Assembly: GCA_946478525.1 (NCBI GenBank)
Contig: CAMLCH010000009.1
Span: 1-64,000 of the forward strand
Source: Snodgrassella alvi_G
GTDB lineage: Bacteria > Pseudomonadota > Gammaproteobacteria > Burkholderiales > Neisseriaceae
Direction: 5' to 3'
DNA length: 64,000 nucleotides
Program-made: the position numbers and the translations under genes
Notes under the pieces: model-generated
Told to the model about the DNA's origin: nothing
What the model saw: the letters and a program-made list of their open reading frames with translations, nothing else
Database searches by the model: none
Part shown: in pieces, positions 1 to 7,876 of the stretch
How the letters are laid out: every line of letters starts with the position of its first letter
Numbering within the stretch: the stretch's first letter is position 1

Positions 1-159
1 CGTATATTCATCAGACCCATGGTTAGTTTTATTGTATATTTCAAAATCAAATTTCTCTATTGTAGTCGTACTCTTATTTTGAAATTTACTTTCTTTTTGT
101 TCCTGACTCTGACACCCGGTCAGCAAAAATATAGAAAGCAGAAAGAATATTTTTTTCAT
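1..159 (-). CDS. Small lipoprotein, tandem copy A (3' end outside window)
   Basis: The first 53 codons of a secreted lipoprotein are present, and the rest lies beyond the window edge. The start reads MKKIFFLLSIFLLTGCQSQ: a short basic N-terminus, a hydrophobic stretch and the lipobox LTGC, so Cys16 should be lipidated after signal peptidase II cleavage. The visible part matches the complete paralogue next door (308-1009) almost residue for residue, including the segment TTIEKFDFEIYNKTN. The upstream region is shared with that paralogue as well, so this is a tandem duplication. Function is unknown. Arrays of near-identical small lipoproteins are often immunity proteins for toxins, but no toxin gene is visible here and that role is only a guess. 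Confidence 0.8.
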   Translation of the reverse strand, partial: MKKIFFLLSIFLLTGCQSQEQKESKFQNKSTTTIEKFDFEIYNKTNHGSDEYT

Positions 160-307
160 ATTTTAATGTCTTTTTAAATATAAGTGTTTTCCATTGCCTT
201 AAAAATAAGCAAAATCTATCTATAAAATATTCGGCTAGATGACTATAATTTAATCAATTATTGGTTTACAAACTTCATAAGTATAACGGGTAGAAGCAGA
301 TCTGCCG

Positions 308-1009
308 TCAAAAGCTTTTATAAACACCGGAAATTTTTTTATCCTCAGCACCATCTATTTTTATCTTCCCAGTTTCTCCATCCATTACATAATGTAAGGG
401 TAGAAAAGCCGGTGGTTCTCCTATTTCAGGAAAATTTTTAGGGTCTGTATTTGGAGTTCCCTTAACTATGGTAATAATCCAATATTTCTCGTTATCCTGC
501 CCTCCGAAATTTAGTTTAAACACGGCACGTCCATCTTCATCTATCTGGCCCTCACCGGTTTTCAGATTAATATAGCCTTTTCCCTGTATAAATTCCAGTA
601 CCTGTTGAGGCTTAATTTTCCCAAATTTTAGATCTTCATTTACCTCTTTGATTAAATTACCTTGTTCATCATAATACCGGGAAATACTTACTTTTACGTT
701 TTCACCTATATATGTTTCTTTCTTTTTTAAATTTCCATTGGCATAAAATTCTTTATATACGGTTAAAAAAGATGGAGAAGGTAGTCTTTCATATAAAGCC
801 CCGCCTTCATTTTTAAAAAAAACCATTGAATATATAATATTACCATTAGATAATGTATATTCATTAGATCCTTGGTTGGTTTTATTGTATATTTCAAAAT
901 CAAATTTCTCTATTGTAGTTGTATTATTATGGAGTTTACTTTCTTTTTGTTCCGGGTTCTGACATCCAGTCAGCATCAATATAGAAAGCAGAAAGAATAT
1001 TTTTTTCAT
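308..1009 (-). CDS. Small lipoprotein, tandem copy B, C-terminus frameshifted
   Basis: This 233-residue lipoprotein begins MKKIFFLLSILMLTGCQNP, with lipobox LTGC and Cys16 as the likely lipidation site. Residues about 85-125 contain two short repeats, YANGNLKKKETYI and YYDEQGNLIKE, which resemble the MORN-like repeats of YwqK-type proteins. The frame stops at 308-310, but an A7 run in coding sense (334-340) lies just before. With one A fewer the reading continues as DKKFPVFIKAFDGRSAS and then TRYTYEVCKPIID, ending at 250-252. The same tail survives in the remnant at 1101-1184, so the longer frame is the ancestral one and the present end (KKISGVYKSF) is a frameshift product. It could be slippage-driven variation, simple decay or a sequencing error. 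Function is unknown; a possible immunity lipoprotein. Confidence 0.8.
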   Translation of the reverse strand: MKKIFFLLSILMLTGCQNPEQKESKLHNNTTTIEKFDFEIYNKTNQGSNEYTLSNGNIIYSMVFFKNEGGALYERLPSPSFLTVYKEFYANGNLKKKETYIGENVKVSISRYYDEQGNLIKEVNEDLKFGKIKPQQVLEFIQGKGYINLKTGEGQIDEDGRAVFKLNFGGQDNEKYWIITIVKGTPNTDPKNFPEIGEPPAFLPLHYVMDGETGKIKIDGAEDKKISGVYKSF

Positions 1010-1100
1010 GTTTTAATCTCTTTTGAATTAAACGTTTTCCACTGCTATAAAAATAAGCAAAATCTATCTATAAAATATTCGGCTAGATGACTACTATAAT

Positions 1101-1184
1101 CTAATCAATTATAGGTTTACAAATTTCATAAGTATAATCGACTGAAGCAGATCTGTTACCCAAATGTGAAGCAAATAGTTTTAA
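1101..1184 (-). pseudogene. 3' remnant of a third lipoprotein copy
   Basis: Read on the minus strand, this segment encodes LKLFASHLGNRSASVDY followed by TYEICKPIID and a stop. It aligns with the tail of copy B when that gene is read past its frameshift (FIKAFDGRSASTRYTYEVCKPIID). A stop lies directly upstream in this frame and no start is present, so it is a leftover of a third tandem copy. The spacer that follows it (about 1010-1100) is also repeated after copy B (about 160-250). Confidence 0.65.
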
Positions 1185-1326
1185 TCATTCTCATTTTGAA
1201 ATAGTTATTTCTTGATTATTCTGTTTATTACTCCATTCTTTCCGGTAGCAAAACGTAAAAAGATCCTTAACTTAAAGGGATAGGGGATCTAGTTTAATTA
1301 GTTTAATCCATAAGCTAATTCTTTAT

Positions 1327-1692
1327 CTATTTTTCCATATCATGAGTTTCTCTCTCAATAATTCCAACATAGTGGGAAATTGATGTAACTAATTCAGCAT
1401 AAGTAATAATAGATTGTATTTTAAAACTCCCATATAAAATCTTATATTTTTCATTTAAATAAGTTACGCAGATTATCCAGTGTGATAATAATTTGCTATC
1501 CTTAATTTTGCATAGATTGGCAGGAATCCATATAGGGTTACCTATGTTGGGACAAAGTAAATAATCAATTCCGCATGAATAAAGCGTCACCCCATAAACG
1601 ATAAAATCCTTTTCGATTTCCAGATAAAGAATAATCTGTTTCATCTGTCCTTCTAAGGCAGCAGCTGTCAGCTGGTAAATCTTTCTCAACAT
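1327..1692 (-). CDS. Hypothetical protein, possibly DUF4303-like
   Basis: This small soluble protein of about 121 residues has no signal peptide and no membrane segment. An N-terminal helix-like segment (IYQLTAAALEG) is followed by strands reading FIVYGVTLYSCGIDYLLCPN, which recalls the core of the DUF4303 family. That is a weak visual resemblance, not an assignment. The start is uncertain: an ATG at 1692 is used here, a TTG at 1707 is possible, and an ATG at 1644 has an AGAAGGA sequence just upstream. The gene lies behind the lipoprotein array on the same strand and may belong to the same accessory cassette. Function is unknown. Confidence 0.5.
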   Translation of the reverse strand: MLRKIYQLTAAALEGQMKQIILYLEIEKDFIVYGVTLYSCGIDYLLCPNIGNPIWIPANLCKIKDSKLLSHWIICVTYLNEKYKILYGSFKIQSIITYAELVTSISHYVGIIERETHDMEK

Positions 1693-1707
1693 TAAAAATA
1701 CGATCAA

Positions 1708-2539
1708 CTAACGTAAAAACAATCAATTAAATATGAAATCATCGATAGCAGCTGTTTAGTATTTTATAGATTCAAGCGTTTTCTACGGCGATATCTTAAT
1801 TTTCGACATTTTAATAACTGTTGCCTATTGAGATGAAGTTGCTTTGCCTAAGAAGAGTATATGTTAGCTGTATTTGTATTGCAGTAACTCAATAGATTGT
1901 TGGTCGCTGGCTTCAACCAATGTCTTATTGGTATAAAATATTATCAAAACAATAATAATCTGTTGGATCTTCACCACCAATTCAAATTCGAGATTAGCAG
2001 AGTATCGCTTTGTGTTTATGTATCAATACTGAGCATTACAGGAGGATTGATTGAGTCGACATTCAGATTATCGGATCACTATGATAAGTAAATCATTTGA
2101 ACACTTTACCGCTGAATAAAATCAGATAATTATCTTGTTTTTTTGAATGGATAAAAATTCATTCTTTTTATTTTCAATAACTGCAATTGCTGTAAATTTT
2201 TCTCGTTACCTGCATATAATGTTTACTTCAAATATAAAATAAAATCTACTTTTTTAGTAGATACGCTATTCTAATGTTAGTAAGGAGAAGTTTATGCTAT
2301 TTGTTTTATGCTTATATTAAATTGTGGGCATCTAATTTTATAAATCCATTGTACGAATAGTAGCTCAATGCCTAATATTGCTAATCAGTTTAATTGGTAC
2401 TCAATACTATAACCATAGTGCTTATACCTGATTCGTGCGAATTCTTATCAGCACTACAGATTTTTATAATTTCTTGCTAATGTAAGTAAATAAGGTTTGA
2501 AATAATTGATAATGAATAATTTTAATTTGCTGGAAAACA
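1708..2539. other. AT-rich spacer, no convincing gene
   Basis: About 830 bases between the accessory genes and rnhB. Short open frames exist on both strands around 1880-2090 (64 codons on plus, about 47 on minus), but neither has a ribosome binding site or a recognisable product. At 2281-2320 a well-formed Shine-Dalgarno sequence (TAAGGAG) precedes an ATG that stops after eight codons, which may be the start of a dead gene. Nothing else is seen. Confidence 0.5.
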
Positions 2540-3145
2540 TCAAACAAACAGTTTACCCTGCATCAGTAAGGCTTTAACTGGGGCAAAATCCTGTCTGTGC
2601 TCTGGAAGTACACCAAATTGCTGTAATGCCGCCAGATGAGCAGCCGTTCCGTAACCTTTGTGTTTATCAAAACCATATTGTGGATAACGTTTTGCTAACG
2701 CATACATTTCTGCATCACGAGCAGTCTTGGCCAGTATTGAGGCAGCAGAAATGGCTGCTACTTTCAAATCTCCTTTAATTACCGCTTCAGCCGGTATCGA
2801 TAAGCCAGTAGGCAAGCGATTGCCATCAATCCAGATTTTAGATGGCTGAATAGTTAAATTCGCCACGGCTCTGACCATCGCACGCATGGTAGCATGTAAA
2901 ATATTATATTGTTTAATTTCCTCAATATCGGCAAAGGATACTGCCCACGCTGTCGCCTGCTCTTTAATCATAATCGCTAGATCATCACGTTTTTTTTCCG
3001 ATAGTTTTTTTGAGTCTGTTAATCCGGGCAAGTGATAGTCTTCAGGAAGAATAACCGCAGCAACATATACACTTCCTACTAAAGGTCCACGACCAGCTTC
3101 ATCAACACCTGCATGACTAGGTAATACGATTAATGACTGATTCAT
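2540..3145 (-). CDS. rnhB: Ribonuclease HII
   Basis: The enzyme cleaves RNA in RNA-DNA hybrids and starts removal of single misincorporated ribonucleotides from DNA, acting in the cytoplasm with two divalent metal ions. The 201-residue protein has the family's signature start GVDEAGRGPLVG (about residues 14-25), with the first two acidic catalytic residues, then LTDSKKLSEKKR, KIWIDGN with a further Asp, and SAASILAKTARD near residue 134. The length is normal for bacterial RNase HII. It follows lpxB on the same strand with one base between the lpxB stop and this ATG, so the two are translationally coupled, an order common in proteobacteria. Confidence 0.97.
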   Translation of the reverse strand: MNQSLIVLPSHAGVDEAGRGPLVGSVYVAAVILPEDYHLPGLTDSKKLSEKKRDDLAIMIKEQATAWAVSFADIEEIKQYNILHATMRAMVRAVANLTIQPSKIWIDGNRLPTGLSIPAEAVIKGDLKVAAISAASILAKTARDAEMYALAKRYPQYGFDKHKGYGTAAHLAALQQFGVLPEHRQDFAPVKALLMQGKLFV

Positions 3146-3146
3146 T

Positions 3147-4313
3147 TTATTTTATGGCGTGCTCGAGAACTGCTTGTGCAGCTAATTCATCTGTTTTCAT
3201 AGTTAATTGCTGATGCAAACGTTCAAAATCATTCTGTAAAGCACGAACTTCTGCTGGTGATTCATACCAATGCAGTACCGCCTGAGCTAATTTTTGTGGT
3301 GTGGCGTTGTGCTGTAGTAATTCCGGTACGACATTTTTGCCCAGTAATATATTAGGCAAACCAACATAGGGAACTTTAATTTTATGTTTTACGTAGGTAT
3401 AGGTAAGTGATGAGATTTTATAACTGATTACCATTGGACATTGACATAAAGCAACTTCCAGCGTAGCCGTTCCACTGGTAACTAAAGCCACATCAGCTGC
3501 CTGGCAAGCCATATCTGCATGAGCATTCATGATTCGCACAGGCAATTTCTGCCAAACTGGTTGTGCCAGAATTTCTAGCATCCGTTGTCGGGTTGCCACG
3601 GTAGCAAGAGGCAGTAGAAATTGGGCTTGTGGATAATATTGTAGAATGATTTCGGCAGCCTGTAAAAACAGAGGAGCCATAAAATCTATTTCACTGACTC
3701 TACTGCCCGGCATTAATACAAATACAGGATCATGCTCGGATAATCGCAGCTGAATTCTTCTGGCAGCTTTATCAATGTGTAATGGCAGAATTTGTGCCAA
3801 TGGGTGACCAATAAAACGAGCCCGACCACCAGCTTGTTGATACAACTCAGGCTCCATGGGAAATAAGCATAGTACTTCATCAACTTGTTTAACGATTTTT
3901 TTCACGCGTTTGCGCCGCCATGCCCAAACTGACGGACTAACATAGTGTACGGTAGCAATGCCGGCTTGTTTCAACTCCATAGCCACGCCAAGGTTAAAGT
4001 CTGGCGCATCAATGCCCACAAAAACCTGTGGCCGTATCTGTTTGAGAGCTTTAATTAAACCACGACGAATAGATAATATTTCCGGTAATTTTCTGACTAC
4101 CTCAACAAAGCCCCTCACAGCCAGCTTTTCCTGATCATATAAGCTATTGATGCCCGCAGCCAGCATACGCGGACCACCGATCCCGATAAAATTTACCTGC
4201 GGGTATTGTTTACGGATGGCATTCATGAGATGAGCGCCCAGTAAATCACCGGATGCTTCCCCAGCACATAAAGCTATGGTCAATGGATGAGATTCAGTTG
4301 CAGATTTATTCAT
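3147..4313 (-). CDS. lpxB: Lipid-A-disaccharide synthase
   Basis: LpxB is a glycosyltransferase that joins UDP-2,3-diacylglucosamine and lipid X to form the lipid A disaccharide at the inner face of the inner membrane. The 388-residue protein shows the family motifs in order: CAGEASGDLLGAHL near the start, FIGIGGPRML, PSVWAWRRKRVKKI in the middle and LMPGSRVSEI in the second half. The length matches the family. The gene is translated ahead of rnhB, one base apart. Its presence shows that the organism makes lipid A and is Gram-negative. Confidence 0.97.
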   Translation of the reverse strand: MNKSATESHPLTIALCAGEASGDLLGAHLMNAIRKQYPQVNFIGIGGPRMLAAGINSLYDQEKLAVRGFVEVVRKLPEILSIRRGLIKALKQIRPQVFVGIDAPDFNLGVAMELKQAGIATVHYVSPSVWAWRRKRVKKIVKQVDEVLCLFPMEPELYQQAGGRARFIGHPLAQILPLHIDKAARRIQLRLSEHDPVFVLMPGSRVSEIDFMAPLFLQAAEIILQYYPQAQFLLPLATVATRQRMLEILAQPVWQKLPVRIMNAHADMACQAADVALVTSGTATLEVALCQCPMVISYKISSLTYTYVKHKIKVPYVGLPNILLGKNVVPELLQHNATPQKLAQAVLHWYESPAEVRALQNDFERLHQQLTMKTDELAAQAVLEHAIK

Positions 4314-4404
4314 AGCAATAAAGCAAATTATTAAGCAACTAGCAGAGAATAACTGAAAATAGTCGAGCTGACGATAATCTTGTCACTTGACATTAGGTAA
4401 AATT

Positions 4405-4431
4405 AAAGCCCAAGCAAACTGCTTGGGCTTT
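4405..4431 (-). terminator. Rho-independent terminator of the tRNA operon
   Basis: A perfect 12-bp stem (AAAGCCCAAGCA / TGCTTGGGCTTT) with a 3-base loop lies just downstream of tRNA-His on the minus strand. It is followed on that strand by a T-rich stretch. Confidence 0.85.
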
Positions 4432-4437
4432 CCATTA

Positions 4438-4514
4438 TGGGGTGGCTGATGGGGCTCGAACCCACGACAACTGGAATCACAATCCAGGGCTCTACCAACT
4501 GAGCTACAGCCACC
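4438..4514 (-). tRNA. tRNA-His (GTG)
   Basis: The minus strand folds as a complete cloverleaf. The anticodon stem CTGGA/TCCAG encloses the loop TTGTGAT, giving anticodon GTG. The extra 5' G paired with C73, typical of tRNA-His, is present and the 3' CCA is encoded. It is the last of three tRNA genes in the operon. Confidence 0.96.
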
Positions 4515-4532
4515 ACAAAAACTTTTTAAATC

Positions 4533-4609
4533 TGGTGCGCCCGACAGGAATCGAACCTGTAACCCCCGGCTTAGAAGGCCGGTGCTCTATCCGGTTGAGC
4601 TACGGGCGC
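4533..4609 (-). tRNA. tRNA-Arg (TCT)
   Basis: The acceptor stem GCGCCCG/CGGGCGC, D and T arms, and anticodon stem CCGGC/GCCGG with loop CTTCTAA are all visible, giving anticodon TCT. CCA is encoded. Middle gene of the three-tRNA operon. Confidence 0.96.
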
Positions 4610-4651
4610 GTGCTCTATACAATCATATCCGGATATGAGGATTCAGTCGAT

Positions 4652-4729
4652 TGGTCGGGGTGGTGGGATTCGAACTCACGACCCTCTGCTCCCAAAGCAG
4701 ATGCGCTAACCAGGCTGCGCTACACCCCG
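4652..4729 (-). tRNA. tRNA-Pro (TGG)
   Basis: The acceptor stem CGGGGTG/CACCCCG and an anticodon stem TCTGC/GCAGA with loop TTTGGGA give anticodon TGG. CCA is encoded. This is the promoter-proximal gene of the operon. Confidence 0.96.
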
Positions 4730-4742
4730 ACGAGAGAAGCGA

Positions 4743-4771
4743 ACTATACAGGGCAAAAAATATGTCGTCAA
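4743..4771 (-). promoter_or_regulatory. Sigma-70 promoter of the tRNA operon
   Basis: On the minus strand TTGACG and TATAGT are separated by exactly 17 bases, one mismatch from consensus in each box. The -10 box ends 13 bases before the tRNA-Pro 5' end, so the leader is very short. Confidence 0.8.
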
Positions 4772-5373
4772 GAGGTTAAGAGTTACTTTTTAGCAAATTT
4801 TTGAATTTTATGATTTATTTTATTTACCATCGGGTATCGTGATGGCCTCTGTCAGAATTGAATAATTTTTGGTGTATATGGTCATTATTAAAAACCGCTA
4901 TTGCAATAAATGCCAAGCAACGGTGATAAATTTTTACTGCCGCGAAAGGAAATTAAAGGTACTGCGCTGCGCTAATCAATGAATGCAGTTTGATTCTTCG
5001 CCACGAGCATTATCTCTAAATTGATATTATTGGTTTTAATTGCTATTTATTTATGCTTAAAAAGTTATTATTAGCAATCGATAATTTGATATTGTGGTTG
5101 AAATAACTGTTATTCTGAGTGTAAAAGGTTAATCATTTATTCTGGAAAACAAGCCAATTCTGATTAGTTATGATTAATATCAGCCAGCATTCTAGGTTGT
5201 TTAATTGCTACTGTTTAAATAAGCTTACATTTATATGGTATCAATAGAAATGATAATATTAGCAAAAATCAACATTTTTAAATTTAAATTATATTACGTC
5301 TAATTTGATATTTTATTGCTATGTATTTCTTTGCATAATACTGATTTATTTTTTATTTTATCTGGAATCGTTA
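4772..5373. other. Intergenic, nothing recognised
   Basis: About 600 bases between the tRNA promoter and folD, AT-rich apart from a short GC-rich patch near 4940-4975. No open frame with a start signal, no strong hairpin and no RNA gene was seen. Confidence 0.5.
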
Positions 5374-6240
5374 ATGACAGCTCAACTTATTGATGGTAAA
5401 AAAATTTCACAACAAATCCTGCAGGATATAGCCGCACGTGTACAACAACGTATCAATAATCAATTACGCCGCCCTTGTTTGGCGGTGGTATTAGTTGGTG
5501 AGGATCCGGCCAGTGCAGTCTATGTACGCAATAAAAAACGTGCCTGTGAAACAACAGGTTTCGAATCCCGCAGCTATGAATTACCAGCACAGACCAGTGA
5601 AGAGGAATTACTGACGCTGATTGATGAGATGAATACGGACAGAGATATAGATGGTATTCTGATACAACTGCCTTTACCAAAACATATTAACAGCCAACTG
5701 GTTTTGGAAAGAATTGTCCCGCATAAGGATGTAGACGGTTTTCATCCTTATAATATTGGTCGCTTGGTGGTTAAAATGCCATTAATGCGTCCCTGTACGC
5801 CTAAAGGGGTAATGACATTGATGGATGCCTATGGAATCAACGTTATTGGTAAAAAAGCGGTGATTGTAGGCGCGTCAAATATTGTCGGTCGACCACAGGC
5901 ACTTGAGCTGTTATTGGCTCGTGCAACTGTAACCATTTGCCACAGTGCAACACAAAATCTTGCCGAGGAGGTTGCTGCAGCAGATATTGTGGTAGTCGGT
6001 GTAGGTAAACCAAATTTTGTCAAAGGTGAGTGGATTAAACCCGGAGCGGTTGTAATTGATGTTGGCATTAATCGTCTTGAGAATGGGCAATTATGTGGTG
6101 ATGTTGAGTTTGCTGTAGCCTGTGAACGAGCCGCAATGATTACACCGGTACCCGGTGGGGTTGGCCCGATGACCATTGCAACATTAATGGAAAATACATT
6201 GCAGGCGGCAGAAATTCACGATATTGACAATAATCATTAA
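5374..6240 (+). CDS. folD: Methylenetetrahydrofolate dehydrogenase / cyclohydrolase
   Basis: This bifunctional cytoplasmic enzyme interconverts 5,10-methylene-THF and 10-formyl-THF for one-carbon metabolism, purine synthesis and Met-tRNA formylation. The motifs are YVRNKKRACETTGF (the Tyr and Lys of the cyclohydrolase site), IQLPLPKHI, KDVDGFHP, PCTPKGVMTL, the NADP-binding VGASNIVGRP and the C-terminal PVPGGVGPMTIATL. The ATG at 5374 gives 288 residues, the usual FolD length. An in-frame upstream start would add a hydrophobic extension not seen in the family and was rejected. In the cofactor loop the usual Arg of GRS is Ala (GASNIVG), which is minor. It appears monocistronic, with a hairpin terminator 144 bases downstream. 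Confidence 0.96.
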   Translation: MTAQLIDGKKISQQILQDIAARVQQRINNQLRRPCLAVVLVGEDPASAVYVRNKKRACETTGFESRSYELPAQTSEEELLTLIDEMNTDRDIDGILIQLPLPKHINSQLVLERIVPHKDVDGFHPYNIGRLVVKMPLMRPCTPKGVMTLMDAYGINVIGKKAVIVGASNIVGRPQALELLLARATVTICHSATQNLAEEVAAADIVVVGVGKPNFVKGEWIKPGAVVIDVGINRLENGQLCGDVEFAVACERAAMITPVPGGVGPMTIATLMENTLQAAEIHDIDNNH

Positions 6241-6383
6241 TTGCCTCTATACAACTACTACTTTTTGTATGGTCATCTAGCTGATTAATCCGGATTTTCT
6301 ATTGATCAGCACCAACATTCGAATGTTCTGCTCATCAGTAATGCTACTTTAAAGTTAATTATAAATGGGCTAGATTGGCATAA

Positions 6384-6416
6384 GTCCTGTATGAAATTGT
6401 GGCACTCATACAGGAC
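6384..6416 (+). terminator. Likely terminator after folD
   Basis: A perfect 11-bp inverted repeat (GTCCTGTATGA / TCATACAGGAC) with an 11-base loop is followed by a moderately T-rich stretch. It is the first strong hairpin downstream of folD. The rest of 6241-6572 shows nothing recognisable. Confidence 0.55.
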
Positions 6417-6572
6417 ACTTTACTGTTATTGTGATGTCAATTAATTGATGATTTCGATCGGAATAGCTAGCAGTTGTTTGCTCTTAGCTAAGTGTTAATG
6501 ATGACTGCTCTGTGTAATTAATTATGGTAATATTAATTAAACGCATCCACTCGTGAATATCGAGATTGAGTG

Positions 6573-7484
6573 TTGAAAATTAAAAAAATATTTTTGATAT
6601 TATTATTAGTTATTTTAATAAATTGCGTGGTACGAACACAAACTTCAACTAAGAAATATCTTCAATAAAATTTTTGTCAGCTGATAGATTGTCTAAAAGA
6701 TAAGCAGACCTAAAACAAATCAATTAATTATCTTAAAAATGATACATTTATATTAAAAATGCAATTATTGCTGATAAAATTTTAGACTATTGTCTTTATA
6801 TTGATAACTATATAAATGTAATATTAATTTATTTCTAATTCTTCTGATTACCAAAAATAAAAGCTACCATATTGAATACACAAGATATTAGATATTTGGA
6901 GTTAATGGCAATTTACCAACCATGGCTAGGTTGTGCGATAAAATCACTGAAACAATTAAGACGAAGATGAAATAATCTAAAAAAATAAAAGTAAATCAGA
7001 TATAAACAAGCTACAACAAAATGTTATCAATTACAATCAAGAGAGTAAATAATACACAGATAAAGTACCAAATGCATATTTAACAAACCTATTGACAAGG
7101 TTGATGGTAATTTTTTAAAAGCAATCTATCCATTGTTTGGTTCAAATGTTGATAAAAAACAGGGTATCGTTTTTGAAAGGATGGAAAGTAAAGGAATTCC
7201 TGATAGTGTTCGAATTTTAGAAGGTTATCACTGGCAAGGAGGAATTTATTGTTAAAAGCTATGATTTAAACGATGAAAACCTAGATGAATTTAAAAAATA
7301 GGGGGATATTTTTAACTCAGGCATTAATATGAAAGAGCCTGATAATTAAAAGCCCAGCTTAGAGGTTGAAATGTACTATATCCTCCCACGTGATAGCAGT
7401 AGAGCTTACAGTAAAAAGCAGTTAATGACTATTTGGCATGACATAACCAATAGGATCAGGGAAAGTTCGTTTACAAATAAGTAA
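6573..7484 (+). pseudogene. Decayed lipoprotein gene
   Basis: A TTG start reads MKIKKIFLILLLVILINC, a lipoprotein signal with a Cys, but stops after about 31 codons. Downstream, open fragments without starts continue in other frames. One runs from about 7085 and reads KPIDKVDGNFLKAIYP and then GIPDSVRILEGYHWQGGIYC. Another reads VKSYDLNDENLDEFKK, then after a stop SLEVEMYYILPRDSSRAYSK and finally TIWHDITNRIRESSFTNK with a stop at 7482-7484. Together they look like one lipoprotein of roughly 250-300 residues broken by several stops and frameshifts. I do not recognise the family. The fragments appear to belong to one gene because order and strand agree, but that is inference. Confidence 0.55.
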
Positions 7485-7876
7485 AAAGTACTGCGGTTGC
7501 ACAATTTATCTGAGCACTAAAAGTAACTTATCATAATTCAATTTATCTTTATAGCATATTTCAATTAGACAAAAGGTATAATAACTATTGTCTTTTCAGA
7601 GAAGACTATAAGAAGTTGTTTAAATTACAGGATTAATATATTTAAAATTAATTTTGATGAATTATTCAATAATAATACGGTAAGAAATGAAAATGAATCA
7701 GTAATAGCTAAATCATTTAGTATTGAACTACAACAATTAATAATTCAAATGAGTATTTTTATCCTAATATCTAAGCTAGTTTTTGTGGTGATGCACAAAA
7801 ACTAGCTTAAAACTTAATTTGTCAAAATATGCATTTCTCCTGATTAGACAAAAGCATTCATAATATCTATTTCAAT
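7485..7876. other. Spacer with a short open remnant and a hairpin
   Basis: An open stretch from about 7640 to 7804 on plus (INFDELFNNNTVRNENES and onward) has no start or ribosome binding site and ends inside the hairpin at 7773-7808. It is probably another gene remnant. No other feature is seen. Confidence 0.4.
7773..7808. terminator. Perfect 15-bp hairpin, probable terminator
   Basis: AAGCTAGTTTTTGTG pairs perfectly with CACAAAAACTAGCTT across a 6-base loop. The flanks are A/T-rich, so it could act in either direction. It lies just before the left boundary of the tandem repeat unit at 7877. Confidence 0.55.

Noticed and set aside
872..1090. A plus-strand frame opposite lipoprotein copy B
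   Set aside because: It mirrors the lipoprotein gene and its upstream repeat on the other strand and has no independent support.
1897..2091. A 64-codon plus-strand frame in the spacer before rnhB
   Set aside because: No ribosome binding site, no family resemblance, and an equally long frame on the other strand; AT-rich chance frame.
4442..4804. A 120-codon plus-strand open frame across the tRNA genes
   Set aside because: It is antisense to three perfect tRNA cloverleafs, and such frames are a common annotation artefact.
6507..6541. Similarity to the DNA just before the duplicated genes (TGTGTAATTAAT...TTAATTAAA)
   Set aside because: Short, very AT-rich and interrupted; not enough to claim a third repeat unit.
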